From: Begonia masoniana
Taxonomy: Eukaryota > Streptophyta > Magnoliopsida > Cucurbitales > Begoniaceae
Direction: 5' to 3'
Length of the DNA: 64,000 nt
Assembly (NCBI GenBank): GCA_022432975.1
Contig: CM039502.1
Span: forward strand, 2,346,375 to 2,410,374
Below are positions 13,788-28,385 of the stretch, in pieces. The position numbers were made by a program, and so were the translations under genes. Position 1 is the stretch's first letter; the number at the start of each line of letters is the position of its first letter. The notes below the pieces were generated by a model, which saw nothing but the letters and a program-made list of their open reading frames with translations, searched no databases and was not told the DNA's origin.

Positions 13788-15908
13788 ACATTCACTAAAA
13801 TACTTTTACCAATTTAAAAACAAAGTTCATGAGCTATCAGCGGGGAAAATCTCGAAAACACTTCTACATACATTGATATAATTATATACAAAGTAGTGCC
13901 ACCATCTTTTTCCGTAGAAAACAACCTCAATGAAAATAAAGTCACAGACCTTTGCACGTCTAATGCACACAAAACACGTAAAAGAAAGAAATGTTGACTA
14001 TTTGTACACCATTCAATCTTGTATCGAAAAAACAAATAAATAGTCTGGCTAGGTTTAAATATTCAAGCCCAAGGACACGTCATCTCTATCATAATACCAC
14101 GTCCCACGTATAAACAAAGCACATTCATGTAGCAGAAGATGTATAACAAACAAAATGCTCAAATCATGACTGGAGGTTCATCCAGCATATATATGAAATA
14201 AAATGAAATATCATACATGCGTAAAATAAACCTGTAAAACTAATATACATATAATATAAAAATTGACACGTTGCTAAATAAGATATGTCGGATTATATAT
14301 GTAATAGTTCACAAAATAATAATTTTAAAAACCATGATGCATATGCATTACAGTAAAGAAACTACTATCTCGATGATGATTGTTATTCTTACTAATTGGA
14401 GCAACACTCAGGAGAACATGCTCAAAATTAGTAAAATCATCGGAACTTAAAACAAAATCAGACGTCAATATATCATTTAAATTACAAGGGACAATGAATG
14501 AGTTCATAACTAAGAATATAAATTCAAACCGAAAGCAAACAATAATGGGTTTTGAACTTTCAGAAAGGCCCCCCAACACTCCCAAAAGGCCCAGGGAACA
14601 ACCCAAAAATAAGGTCCAAGAAAATGAGTCAAATTAGGGGTGTTCATAGTTTGGTTCAGTTCGATTTCGTGATAGAATCAAACCAATCTTGTAGAGATCG
14701 AGTGGGACCAAAACTAGATTTTTTTGGTACAAGAACCAAACAGAAATTGAACCTAAAATCTTGATTCAGTTGCTAATACAAAAATAATGTCAAAATAAAT
14801 AATAAAATTAATTAGAGATTCACAAATCTCCTAACAATATATAATTATAAATTGTTCTCATAATTTCTAATTAGTTATACTTTCATTCCTTATTAGTAAT
14901 AATAAAATTACCAATTAGGCATAATTAACTATATTAAAGGTTACCAAAATAGAATCTAAGAATTTAATCAAATTTTCAATTCATTTGAACCAAAAATCGA
15001 TTATTTTTTCAAGGCCTAATGATAATTTGGTTGGGTTTGGTTAATTTCGGTTTGCATATGCCAAACTAAAATTGAACTGAATTTTATTGAGTTATAAATT
15101 TTTGAACACTCCTAAGCTGAACAAGTTCAAGGACAACCGTGTCATGGCTCAAACCAGATTTTACACAGCGATTTAGTCTCAAACTATGCCACGGTGCGAC
15201 GCTCGTTACACACAAGCCAATAATGGTGTTACCCCACAACATACCTTGCGCTACACCCACTAAGTAGTGCCGCGACTTAGCACACCCACCAAGTAGCGGC
15301 TTAAACTATGTTCATCCAAGGCCAAATGAGAAAAACTCTTGATTTCTTGCAGTTTAATGCCTTAAACCAATATTTAGTTAACAATTATTACCAACTAATT
15401 AAGAATTCAAAATCGGCCTATACATGATGATTTCAACTCACAATTTCTAGTTTACAAACTCGAAATCAAATTTGAATAAAAAATATGAACAATCGAACGA
15501 AAACTAACAAGGTGAGTGAGTTAGAATCGACGTACGCTCAAAGACCATTGATAGAACACGATGAACCAAACGTTACAAACACGAAAACAGTGTCAAAAAT
15601 GGCTCTCTAACACTCTCTCTCTCCTCTTTTATGGTGGACGCACATGATTCTTAATTCTCAAGGATTTGACCATTTCATCGAAAATTTACACTTGGTTGAA
15701 CGTTAATGAATTTCAAAAATTCGTCAACAATAAACAATTTAATATGAAATAATGTAAAAAAAAAATTCAAAACTTTTTATTAATATTAAATTGAGAGATT
15801 TTACATCATGGATTTCAGGGATAGTAGGGCAGTCAAATGGACAGATGCATTTAAGGGAGTTTCATCTTAAGCCATCTACCATTTCCCAATTCCACTTGTA
15901 AGTAATAT
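13788..15908. other. Intergenic, no gene seen
   Basis: No ORF with family features. A common plant phrase (ggggtgttcatagtttggttc) occurs near 14640; a loosely similar stretch occurs near 63600. Confidence 0.5.
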
Positions 15909-15917
15909 ATATATATA

Positions 15918-16248
15918 GGGAAATTACCAAAAACAACCACAAACTACGCACGTTTTCCAAAAACAACCACAAACAAAAAATTTTCCCGATTCAAACCATC
16001 AACTATTCAAAAACTGCCAATTATGACCACTCCGGACGGACGGACGTCGTTTGCGTCCGTCCGGGCGTATTTTGGACCCCACCCGGACGGACGAGAAATT
16101 ATTCCGTCCGTCCCCAATTTTTGGTTCAATCAACATCTGCCACGTGTCCCGTTCGGACGCGTTAATTACCCGTCCGTCCGGGTTAACTTACAAAATACCC
16201 CGGACGGACGGGATAATTTCCCGTCCGTCCGGGCGATCGATTATAATC
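15918..16248 (+). repeat. MULE-1 left terminal inverted repeat
   Basis: It matches the reverse complement of 23244-23575 nearly base for base, from the GGGAAATT terminus to ATTATAATC. It contains four of the GACGGACG hairpins. Confidence 0.95.
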
Positions 16249-16645
16249 CAGCGAAGCCGGGTTTTTGGATTTTTCACCGGAGAAAAAAATCTCGAGGCGA
16301 CGAAACTACTTTTCACTCGAAGCTTTGAAATTTTTCGTAGATTAGCGAAAAAAAAGCGTCTGTGGTAATTTCTTTATCAATTCTGATTTATTTACTTCAA
16401 GTTTTAATCTAAATAACGAAAAAAACCGAGCCCTAATTTCAAAGGGGAAAATTGTGAAACGAGGACGGACGGGGAAATGTAGAGTCCGTCCGGGTTTTAC
16501 CCACGGACGGACGCGTTAAAAGGCGTCCGTCCGGGGAACGGCATTTAATTAAACCCGGACGGACGCGTATAAAGGCGTCCGTCCGGGGTACTTCATTTAA
16601 TGAAACCCGGACGGACGCGTAATAGTGCGTCCGTCCGGCCGAGAC
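16030..16645. repeat. Array of CCGGACGGACG...CGTCCGTCCGG hairpins
   Basis: At least eight short palindromes occur in two clusters (about 16030-16230 and 16460-16640). Each has arms CCGGACGGACG and CGTCCGTCCGG around a loop of about 8-12 bases. Loop sequences differ while arms are conserved. Further copies lie at about 22463-22525 and in the right terminal repeat. The GC-rich arms stand out in AT-rich DNA. Confidence 0.9.
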
Positions 16646-16810
16646 CAAATATTCTAAAATTTGATTTTTTTTTTTTGTCTTTTCAATTTTTCTGTTCGTT
16701 TAATGGGTGTATGTGAAATTATATTAATGTCAAAACTATTTTGTATTCAATTTATAGGATATTGTGTCAATTGAATAACATTTTGATTTTTTTTCAGATA
16801 ATTGTCGCAA

Positions 16811-19128
16811 ATGGCTGAGAGATTGGATGATGTAACTGAGTCTGCGAACATAAACTGGTATATGGAGGAGGACGCTCCCATGTACGGTGATATTCAAGCA
16901 TTTGACCACTTAGAGGGTGATGGAGAAATACAAGTGTGTTCAATTTCAAAAACCTTAGACGATGAGCTACGAACACCATTCAATTCTGAGGATGACGAGG
17001 TGCAAAGCAGACAAACAAGGGCTGCAGATTCTGGTGATTTTGCTTTGAGTAGAAAATATGTATCTTTGCAGGCCATTAGAAATGAAATACGAGACTATTC
17101 TTTGAAAAAAGGATATGATATCAAGATCGTTAAAAGTGGGAGGAACAGATTGACGGCAAAATGCAAAGGAGTTGATTGTCAATGGCATCTGCATGCGTCG
17201 ACCATGCAAAATGAGGCCACCTTCCAAATAAAGTCATACTGTGATGATCACAATTGCGTAAGGGTATTTGATAATCGGCACGCTACAGCAAAGTGGTTGG
17301 CAACAACTTATTCAGATAGGTTTAAAAGTCAACCTGACTGGCCCATTAATGATATTATCGAGACAGTGAGGCGGGAACACAAAGTTAACATTAAGCCAAG
17401 CCTTGCGAGAAGAGGAAGAACCCAAGCAAAAGAAGCTAATTTCGGGAGGAACGAAGAACAACTGAAGATACTTCGTTCCTATGGAGCTGAAATATTAAGA
17501 TCAAATCCAGGTAGCACACTGGTAATAGATGGTGACCTGGTCGTTCAGGATAGAAATGAGAAGATGATGTTTAAAAGAATGTACATGTGTATGGCTGCAT
17601 GCAAAGCAGCTTTGTTGGATATGGGCAGACCTCTTATTTGTTTAGATGGATGTCATCTGAAGGGAGCCTGCCCCGGCCAATTACTCACGGCCGTGAGTAT
17701 TGATGGCAACAATGGTATGTATCCCATAGCTGTTGCCAACGTGGAATCAGAATCTCAAGTCTCGTGGACGTGGTTTTTGGAGATATTGCGAAACGACTTA
17801 GGCATTCACGAAGGCCGAGGATGGACATTTGTGTCGGATCGACAGAAGGTATATAATGTTATTACTATTATTATTTGGATCGGCAGAGTTATTGTTTTAA
17901 TCTGAGCCTGTTTTTCTTTAAAATTGCAGGGATTGTTGAATGCAGTGGACGAGATATTTGGTTTAGCCGAACACCGTTTCTGCCAGAGGCATATGTATGC
18001 AAACTACAAAGGAAAATTTCCGGGCCTAGCGTATAAAGATGTGATGTGGAATGCAGCAAGGGCAACCACAAGGGAATATTTTGAGCTAGCAATGAGGAAA
18101 GTATATGAGCTCAATAAGGATGCTCATTTATGGCTTCGACGAACACCACCTAGATTTTGGGCCAGTCATGCATTTTCGACAATTCCCAAGTGTGACTTGG
18201 GCTTGAATAATTTATGTGAGTCTTTCAATGCAGTTCTTTTGCCATCCCGGAACATGCCGATTTTGACGATGTTCGAGATGATTCGAAAGACCCTGATGAC
18301 ACGCATTGTCAAAAAACACGAGGAGATGCTCAAGGTAGAAGATGTTCTGTGTCCTAAGATTAGGAAGAAGCTAGAGAGGCTGAAAGGGACAGCTTACGAT
18401 TGGAGGGCTGAGTTAGCGGGAAATGCACTGTTTCAGGTTTGTTCAACTTGTTCATACTGATATGTTCATCTTAGTTTGTTCTACTTGTTCATACTGAGTT
18501 TGTTTATGCACTGTTTCAGGTTAGCAACGGAGACGAACAATATATCGTTGACCTCAATGAAGGCCAGTGCGCATGTCGAGGGTGGGAGATTTCTGGCATC
18601 CCTTGTGTTCACGCCGTTGCATGCATCAATTTGATGAGAAAGCCGATGGAAGATTATGTTCATATATATTATCATCGGGACACATATCTGGAGATGTATT
18701 CGCACTTCATTCGTCCCATTAATGGGCAAAAAATGTGGCCAGAACCAGAGAATAGGACCCCAATCATTCCGGGTCAGAGAAGGCCTCAACCTGGTAGGCC
18801 AAAGAAGAAAAGAATTCGCGATGTCGATGAGCCTTCTACCACTTCTCGTGGTCCGCGTGGTCTGACTTCTAAGAAGAAGTCTACGATGACGTGTCGTAAA
18901 TGTGGACGTCAGGGGCATAACAGTCGCACATGTTCTGAGAGGGGATCCACTTCACGTGCTTCTACTTCGCGTGACACATTTATGGGTTTCCAAATCGTTG
19001 GCGGGACGCAGGTACATTTTTATTATTATTCTCGTAAACAAAATTTCGCTATTATGTTCTAATATAACTATCAATACGTGCAGGAATCTACTACAGGCAA
19101 TCAGGAAAGCGGCCATGAGAGAGAATGA
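16811..19128 (+). CDS. MULE-1 transposase (MuDR-type, DDE, SWIM and CCHC zinc fingers)
   Basis: Four exons join in frame: 16811-17848, 17930-18436, 18520-19011 and 19084-19128, giving 693 residues. An acceptor at 16797-16798 suggests a 5'-leader intron. Domains in order: MuDR N-terminal zinc-binding region (about residues 90-170, CQWHLHA...HNCVRV); MULE transposase domain with D279 (CLDGCHLKG), D343 (VSDRQKG) and a candidate third acid E443 (NNLCESFN); SWIM finger CACRGW...GIPCVHA (about 529-543); CCHC knuckle CRKCGRQGHNSRTC. The cut-and-paste catalytic core therefore appears complete, and no internal stop was seen. The same family is present as a wreck in MULE-2. The third catalytic residue is inferred by position only. 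A domesticated FAR1/MUG-like gene is unlikely because it sits between intact terminal repeats. Confidence 0.92.
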
Positions 19129-20116
19129 TGGATATCTTTGTCCGAAACTTCCACGAGAAAATGATTCGCTCGGACAACTATCTTTTTGCCCACGGTACCA
19201 TATCCCGGTCTTCTTGGAAGGCTCAGAGCCTTTTGAAGAAACACGCACATGTTCTGAGAGGGGATACACACTTCGCGTGCTTATGCTTCGCGTGACACAT
19301 TTATGGGTTTTTGAACCGTTGGCGGGACGCAGGTACATTTTTACTATTATTCTCGACAAAAGTTCGCTATTATGTTCTAATATAACTCTCAATACGTGCA
19401 GGAATCTGAGAGAGACTGATGGATATCTTTGTCCGAAACTTCCACGAGAAAATGATTCGCTCGGACAACTATCTTTTTGCCCACGGTACCATATCCCGGT
19501 CTTCTTGGAAGGCTCAGAGCCTTTTGAAGAAACACGCACATGTTCTGAGAGGGGATACACACTTCGCGTGCTTCTGCTTCGCGTGACACATTTATGGGTT
19601 TCTGAACCGTTGGCGGGACGCAGGTACATTTTTACTATTATTCTCGACAAAAGTTCGCTATTATGTTCTAATATAACTCTCAATACGTGCAGGAATCTGA
19701 GAGAGAATGATGGATATCTTTGTCCGAAACTTCCACGAGAAAATGATTCGCTCGGACAACTATCTTTTTGCCCACGGTACCATATCCCGGTCTTCTTGGA
19801 AGGCTCAGAGCCTTTTGAAGAAACACGCACATGTTCTGAGAGGGGATACACACTTCGCGTGCTTATGCTTCGCGTGACACATTTATGGGTTTCTGAACCG
19901 TTGGCGGGACGCAGGTACATTTTTACTATTATTCTCGACAAAAGTTCGCTATTATGTTCTAATATAACTCTCAATACGTGCAGGAATCTGAGAGAGAATG
20001 ATGGATATCTTTGTCCGAAACTTCCACGAGAAAATGATTCGCTCCGACAACTATCTTTTTGCCCACGGTACCATATCCCGGTCTTCTTGGAAGGCTCAGA
20101 GCCTTTTGGAGAAACA
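18925..20116. repeat. Tandem amplification of the transposase 3' exon-intron-exon segment (291-bp unit)
   Basis: The segment starting cgcacatgttctgagaggg recurs at 18925, 19244, 19535 and 19826, with a last fragment at 20117. The first copy is 319 bp and is the functional one; the next three are 291 bp each. Each unit holds the half of the CCHC knuckle after its histidine, the intron 3 donor (gcag|gtacat), the intron, its acceptor (cgtgcag|ga) and the downstream exon sequence. Since 291 is divisible by three, frames open in one copy remain open through all. Confidence 0.93.
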
Positions 20117-20777
20117 CGCACATGAGAGAGAATGATGGAAGACGATGACATACAGATGGTGGAGAGCGGATCATCTTCATTTTATGCATATTTGATGTAT
20201 CTTATAGTTTGTACATCAAATTGTATTTTATAATGAGAAATTATACCGTTCCTACGTTGAAGTTATCAAACCAGTATGAGTAACAAAATTTAAAACCATT
20301 TCTATGAAGCATCTAACAGAAAAGAAACTTCCACAGATTGAGAAATGCAGAGTGAAATAAGAGGGAAAATCGCAGAATTTGTAATGTCCCTTTGATAATT
20401 AAAGTGGGAAAAAAATTAGAAATTTTGGCAGAGTTTCCTTTGTTTTTAGTCTCCCCCACAGCTAGTATCATCCTGCATATTTGAATATCCAAACAGTTCC
20501 AGTATTTTGCTTCAAACATCAATTGCATCCAACAAAAATAAATATAACTAATGAACATCAAATTAATGAATATCCAACTACAATTACTACAAATTTTCAT
20601 CATCCAAATACAGTACATCATCAAAGTTTACAAAAAAAAACTCTCAGTCTCTGTGCATCGCCCTCGGTCGTCCCCTCTCTGTACGTAATAAAAGAAAGTT
20701 AGATTATAATGAGTTGAAATGTAATTAATAATGAGTTGAAATGTAATTAATAATGAGAAAAATATGTTCAAATATAC

Positions 20778-22289
20778 CTAAGCTTGGGCAGCGTCGTCAT
20801 CTCCAGTCCCCGGCAGCACACCCTCGTCGTCACCATCCCCCGGCAGCACACCCTCGTCATTTCCATCCCTCGGCAGCACAACCTCGTCATCTCCATCACC
20901 GGTCAGGAGTACCTCATCATCGTCACCATCAGCACTAACAGCACCATCTCTCCCAAGATCGTCGGGATCAAAGGAATGGGCATCTATCCAATCCTGGCAG
21001 ATCCGTCTAGTCTCTCTGTGGTACTCCATCATATCTCTGAGGTACTGCATCATGGTTGCTTGACTAGATTGAACAGTCTGCACCTCCGTTCGAACGGACG
21101 CCACCTCACTTCGAACATTCTCTATCAGCGCCAAAATAGAAGCCATATCTGTGGGAGGCACGATCTGAGGGGGGAGTTGCCCTCGACGAGGGTGTTGCAG
21201 CACAGGAGGGGGCCGAACATCATTCCCCTCCGTCCACTGTCCGTCGACCTCACGCAGCCCCATCTTCACCAAATGTAGCCTGCCGAACGCATCCGCGGGC
21301 CGCTGTGGTATAGTCTGTGCCACTCGCGGTAACTGAATCTGAAAATGCTCAATAATCTTCTGAATCAAGACAGTGTACGCGAGGTTCTTGGTCCGCGTGC
21401 GTGAGATCTCACCAATGTGACTCAGAATCACAAAGCCGGGGTCGAAGAAGTTACCGCTATACAATTTCTCCATGACATAGAGACACATGTAGCTAACATG
21501 ATCTCTATGTCCAACGCGCGGTAGAATGGTGTGTGCTATAAGGTTATGGATGACGCGAGCTTTGACATTCAAATCTTTTGCTCCTGGCTTCACGATGTCC
21601 ACAAGATCAGCGTTCCGATGAATCTGTCTAATGAACGCTGTTCCCTCCGCTGTGGCAAGCATGGGCAATTTTTTCTGAGAATGGTAGTACTTTTCTGCCC
21701 CTTCTGCGTGAAAGCCAAGCACCTCATTCACAACCCGTGGCGTCACTTCATACTCCTCACCCAGTATGTAGGTCTTTATAACTCCCGACCTCCCTGAAAA
21801 TCTCATGTTAGCATAGAATAGGCGAACCATCTTTTCACAGCTGACTCCCCGAATGGTGTAGAGTCCTTGAAGTCCGATCCTGTCAAACATTTCTTTTATC
21901 TCCAAGGACTCCCATCCTGAAAATTTTTAATAACAAATACATGAGACTAGTTCAACTAAATATTGTCGAAACAATTTGTAAGAATAATTGACTCAACCTG
22001 TAAAGTCCACCATCTTCGTCAACGACACCTTTCGGTGTACTATATCCAGCCGATATTGCTCTCGACAATGTTCACTGCGAAATTCCTTCGATTGTGAGGT
22101 CGATGAAGCTGGCTGTGAGGAACTGGGAGCCGAGGAGCTGGGCGGTGGCTGTGAGGCCCTTGGAGGTGCCTGTGGAGCACGTGGATGTGGCTCTGAGACC
22201 CGTGAAACTGACTGTGGGGCCGGTGGACGTGGCTGTAAGGCCCGTGGAGTTGGAGGAGGCTGTGAGGGCAGTGGAGATGGCTGTGACAT
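20778..22289 (-). CDS. MULE-1 second gene: 'putative plant transposon protein' family
   Basis: Two exons on the minus strand, 22289-21998 and 21916-20778, join across a GT-AG intron (ACAG|gttgag ... tttcag|GATGGG). The N-terminus is rich in proline, serine and glutamine. The core from GWESLEIKEMFDRIG through RGVSCEKMVRLFYANM resembles the putative plant transposon protein domain found in many plant TE-linked ORFs. A coiled-coil-like stretch follows (IENVRSEVASVRTEVQ), and the tail carries acidic GDGDDEG repeats. The function is unknown; an accessory role in MULE mobility would be analogous to mudrB of maize Mutator, but no homology to mudrB is claimed. Fragments of a relative lie in the palindrome at 40463-40817. 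The ATG at 22289 is the first in frame; an earlier exon cannot be excluded. Confidence 0.75.
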
Positions 22290-22555
22290 CGTTGGCCGCT
22301 TTGAAGGTCCACCTTGTGACGTCGAATCCTTCTTTCGTTATAAGCAAGTTTATCTGCCATTTTCGTAAAGTCTGCAAATTGGAAAGTCTCCAATATTAGC
22401 AACAATAACTCAAACCGTGGCGAAAATCAGAGCCCGGTCAAAATCGGCCAAAACAGCCTTAACCCGGACGGACGCAATAATTTTCCGTCCGTCCGGGGTA
22501 TTGCTATGATCCCCCGGACGGACGATTAAACCAGATTTTGACCTAGGGCTCGGAG

Positions 22556-23036
<481 letters not shown>

Positions 23037-23243
23037 CCGGGTTATTCAAAAAAAGGCGATTTTGACCTAGGGCTCGGATTTTTGCGTTCTAAACGTAAAA
23101 ATTTTAACTAATCCACTACAAAAGGAGTAAGATATTACCTGATGCGTTTTTCGCTTGAGAATCGCACAAGAAATTTGGAGAGCGTCGAGAGAAAACGAAT
23201 TCCGGCCACTGTTGAGTTCCCGGCGATTTTCCCTTTCTAAAAC

Positions 23244-23575
23244 GATTATAATCAATCGCCCGGACGGACGGGAAATTATCCCGTCCGTCCGGGGTATTTT
23301 GTAAGTTAACCCGGACGGACGGGTAATTAACGCGTCCGAACGGGACACGTGGCAGATGTTGATTGAACCAAAAATTGGGGACGGACGGAATAATTTCTCG
23401 TCCGTCCGGGTGGGGTCCAAAATACAGCCCGGACGGACGCAAACGACGTCCGTCCGTCCGGAGTGGTCATAATTGGCAGTTTTTGAATAGTTGATGGTTT
23501 GAATCGGGAAAATTTTTTGTTTGTGGTTGTTTTTGGAAAACGTGCGTAGTTTGTGGTTGTTTTTGGTAATTTCCC
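23244..23575 (-). repeat. MULE-1 right terminal inverted repeat
   Basis: Reverse complement of 15918-16248. It ends GGTAATTTCCC and is followed by the TA-rich flank. It lies about 100 bp upstream of the RGF-like gene's ATG, so it may overlap that gene's promoter. Confidence 0.95.
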
Positions 23576-23676
23576 ATATATATATATATATATATGATAT
23601 TCACGTACTCTTAAATTTCCCATAACTATAAAAAGGCTGCTTCGCTTTTCTCCTTGTTCTAAAACTTCTCCTCCAA

Positions 23677-25054
<1,378 letters not shown>

Positions 25055-27560
25055 GCTTAGGAGGAGTAAATCTAAAGAGAGAGAGCAAAATATATGTACT
25101 AGTTTTTTAGGTAATAATAATACCAATTTTAAGACAGCATAAGTTAGAGATATGCCGTGCTAGTTTCTATATTAATTAAAAAAAAAACCATGTATATTAG
25201 TTATCTTAAATTAATCTATTTTGTTTAAAACCCTAAATTTATTTGAGCTTTATGAATCCTATCTTGTGCTTTTAAAAACTAATCAACCCTAATGTTATGT
25301 TATTGGATTTGCCGACAAATAAAAAGTTTAGTATATTATCATAATTATTTGTCACATTCTAGTGACATTAAATGACGTATTTTTTTATTACAAAAAATTA
25401 TCGACCTTGTTCTTCAATGTCTCGGGGGGATGGCTGTCAACTAATCATAAGTTCGTGACATGTTACTAGTAGTGTCTACAAATGAGAAGTTAGAGCTTAA
25501 TTATTTTGTGGGACATTTATGCTCAACAACTCTTTTTCAAATCATTTTGAGCCTCTTACAATTAATTTATCGCGACAAAACAGTCAATTTACAGAAAATA
25601 ATAAGTTATTAAAAAAGATAGTTCAGTACTTTGAATTTAGTTTGAGTTAGTCGATTAGTCTGCGTTGTAGAGATTGTTAGAATTCATTGTAACTTGAATT
25701 TTAGTTAGAGCTGGTCGGATCAGTATAAAAATATTAGAATTTTTTATTTTCTCTATATATTGATATTTGAGTAACAAAATTTATTTGCATCTTGATTTTT
25801 GATTAGTGAATTTATTTTCTGTCTGTAATTTTATCTCAAAATGATTTTTCACGTAAATCTTGGGGACTTTATTATTCCGCATTTATTTTATTTCTCCATT
25901 TCACGTTTGATTTTCAACTAAATATATAAAATAAACTAAACCGATATAATAATTGTTTTTTTTTTTTAAATAATGAAAGAGTAGTCTCAAAGTCCCCGCT
26001 GCAGCATTCAATGGAGTTGGTAAGCATTAAGCAAGGCCATGTTTGTCTTTTAACTACAAAAACAGATGGGACCCATAAGGATCTTAGAAGGCCCCACCAA
26101 ATTACACCACCATTTGATGATGATGCTCATATTATTTTTATTATTAGAATCATACTAGATTTAATCTAATTTCAGTATTTATGTTTTACTTTAACACGTA
26201 TAGCTAGTTAGTTATATAATTATTAATTTATTTTAATTATTTTTAATTTATTTAGCGAACATCACGTAGATAAAAATTAAACTGTAAATTTACAAAATAA
26301 ACTTAATATTATTTTTATTATTAAAGATAATATTAAAAAAAACATATACATCTTGTTAACCTGAATTCAATCTTTATTGTATGATTTTTTTTATTGATTT
26401 ATATAATTTTTTCCATAGAGTGGCTCTATTACTATATAGTGATAATATAGCCAAAACAACAATATGCTTATTCATAAATATTCTGTAGAGCCTGTTATTT
26501 AGTTTTCATAAATATTTTGTCATATAATTACTGTATCGCAAATAAATATGTTGATATATAATTAAGCTTATAAATTATAACAAACGTTCAAAGATGAATG
26601 ACTTTAAATACTATTTATGACGCCACTTTTTTTTTTTTTTTTTTTTTATCATGTGTCGATTTCTAAAAGTACGAATCTTATCTTAAAAATAGTAATACGG
26701 GTAATGTTAAAATTTAACTTATAAATTCTTACATGTGAAGCATGACAGTCCGTCATGTGAAGATAAAGAGAGCTCATTTGTGAGGAACCAACTCATATTA
26801 ATGAGGTGGACAATGTCACATCGCTTTAGATAATAGAAAATACATGATTTATAAGTAGGTTCCTCTTCTTACATTGTACAACACGTTTTGAGATAATTAC
26901 AAGAATAAAATCGTACGAGACCGGTTAAAAACAAACAATTTTATAATAGCAATATTTGGAGACGTTACACGAAATGTTGAGGACACAAACAAAAACTTTA
27001 AATGTACAAGGCCCATAAACAATATAAAAATCAATAATGGACCCAAGATCCATGAGCCTAGTGCTCATATCTAATTAATAATTGAGACATTTGGGCTTTT
27101 CCATATTCTAAATATTTGGGCCTACCATAAAGCTCGTGACCTTATAATTCTAAACGTATAATTCTTATTGGATGATTGATTGATGTAATTATTATAATAA
27201 ATAATAAAATAATTAAAATAAATAAAAACGGAATAATTAAAAGTCTAATCTATTCTAACTTAATTAGGATAATATTATAATAAGTATCGGCCTTGAATAT
27301 TTTATAATGAAAAAAAAGATTAAATCGAAAAATAACCCAAAGTTTAAGAATGTCAATTTTCTTGAATTAAAGAATACTAGAAATCTAAAATACAAGAAGA
27401 GCCGACTGTCTACTTTACTTGATCACCAGCCACGACTCGCCTGGTGGCTGGTGTGTCTTCTTTAACCTTCGCGATTTTAAATTCAAGATTTTCATTCGTC
27501 GATCTGAAAAAATCCACATACCCATCTGTGAAATCCCTTGTAAAACCCACCTCCCAATTC
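25055..27560. other. AT-rich intergenic region, no gene seen
   Basis: Only short open frames. Several poly(T) and poly(A) runs and no recognisable repeat or RNA gene. Confidence 0.55.
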
Positions 27561-28385
27561 TAGCGTCTGACCAGCCATCATTTCCTTAATAGCTACGCTG
27601 CCTGAGAGAGACCAGAGAGAGTTTTGCCGAAAAAGAGACGTTTGTTACTGAACAGATTAAAGGTTTGTGCCTCAGAGACACGCCGGTGCAGAAAGTTTGG
27701 GACTCAGCCGTCAGTTTGATATTTTTTTGAAGTTTCTCAGGTGCTGTTTCTGGATTGTATTTTTTCATATTCTTTTTTGGAATTTGAGCAGTTGCATGCT
27801 TTTCCGCTAAGGAATTTGGTAGTGTTTGGTTTTTCTGTCGATTGGATATGGTGATGCGACGCCTTTTTCTGTTTCTGATTTTCGAACCCTAAGACTGTTA
27901 CTTGATAATATTTTTGTCGTTTGGAAATTGAGATGATATAATGATTATCTTTATGTAATTTTTAAGTTTGTTTGACTGCTCGTTGAGGTCAATTTTGTTA
28001 GTTTTTGAGTGTCTCGTTAAAAGAAGACATTTACCGATTCAGCATTGCGCGTTCGCCATTTATTTTTACTGCTTTTAGATGAATTTTAATGGCGGACAGT
28101 ATAAAGTTGCAGTCTTTGTTCTTTAATTTTGTTACAATATAGACAAATAGCTTCAATAAAATGGATCGGCTAGAGCTCATATACGAAGCCATTCCATTCT
28201 AATCTTGCTTAAGTAGTTTTGGATGGAATTTATGCACTAACTGGGCATTCTGAAGCAACACATTACTGCTCAAGCAAGATTAAAACGTCCTTATTGATTA
28301 TGATACAAAATAAACTTATGAATTTTTTGCCTTGGTGTATTTAGGGCCAATATGTGCTGAATTACATATTTGTGGTCTGCAGGCT

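Noticed and set aside
16811..19128. Domesticated FAR1/FHY3 or MUSTANG gene
   Set aside because: It sits between matched terminal inverted repeats with a partner gene, which indicates a transposon.
18902..20151. 407-codon plus and 399-codon minus frames
   Set aside because: Both persist because the 291-bp tandem unit is divisible by three; the plus frame differs from that of the transposase and crosses introns.
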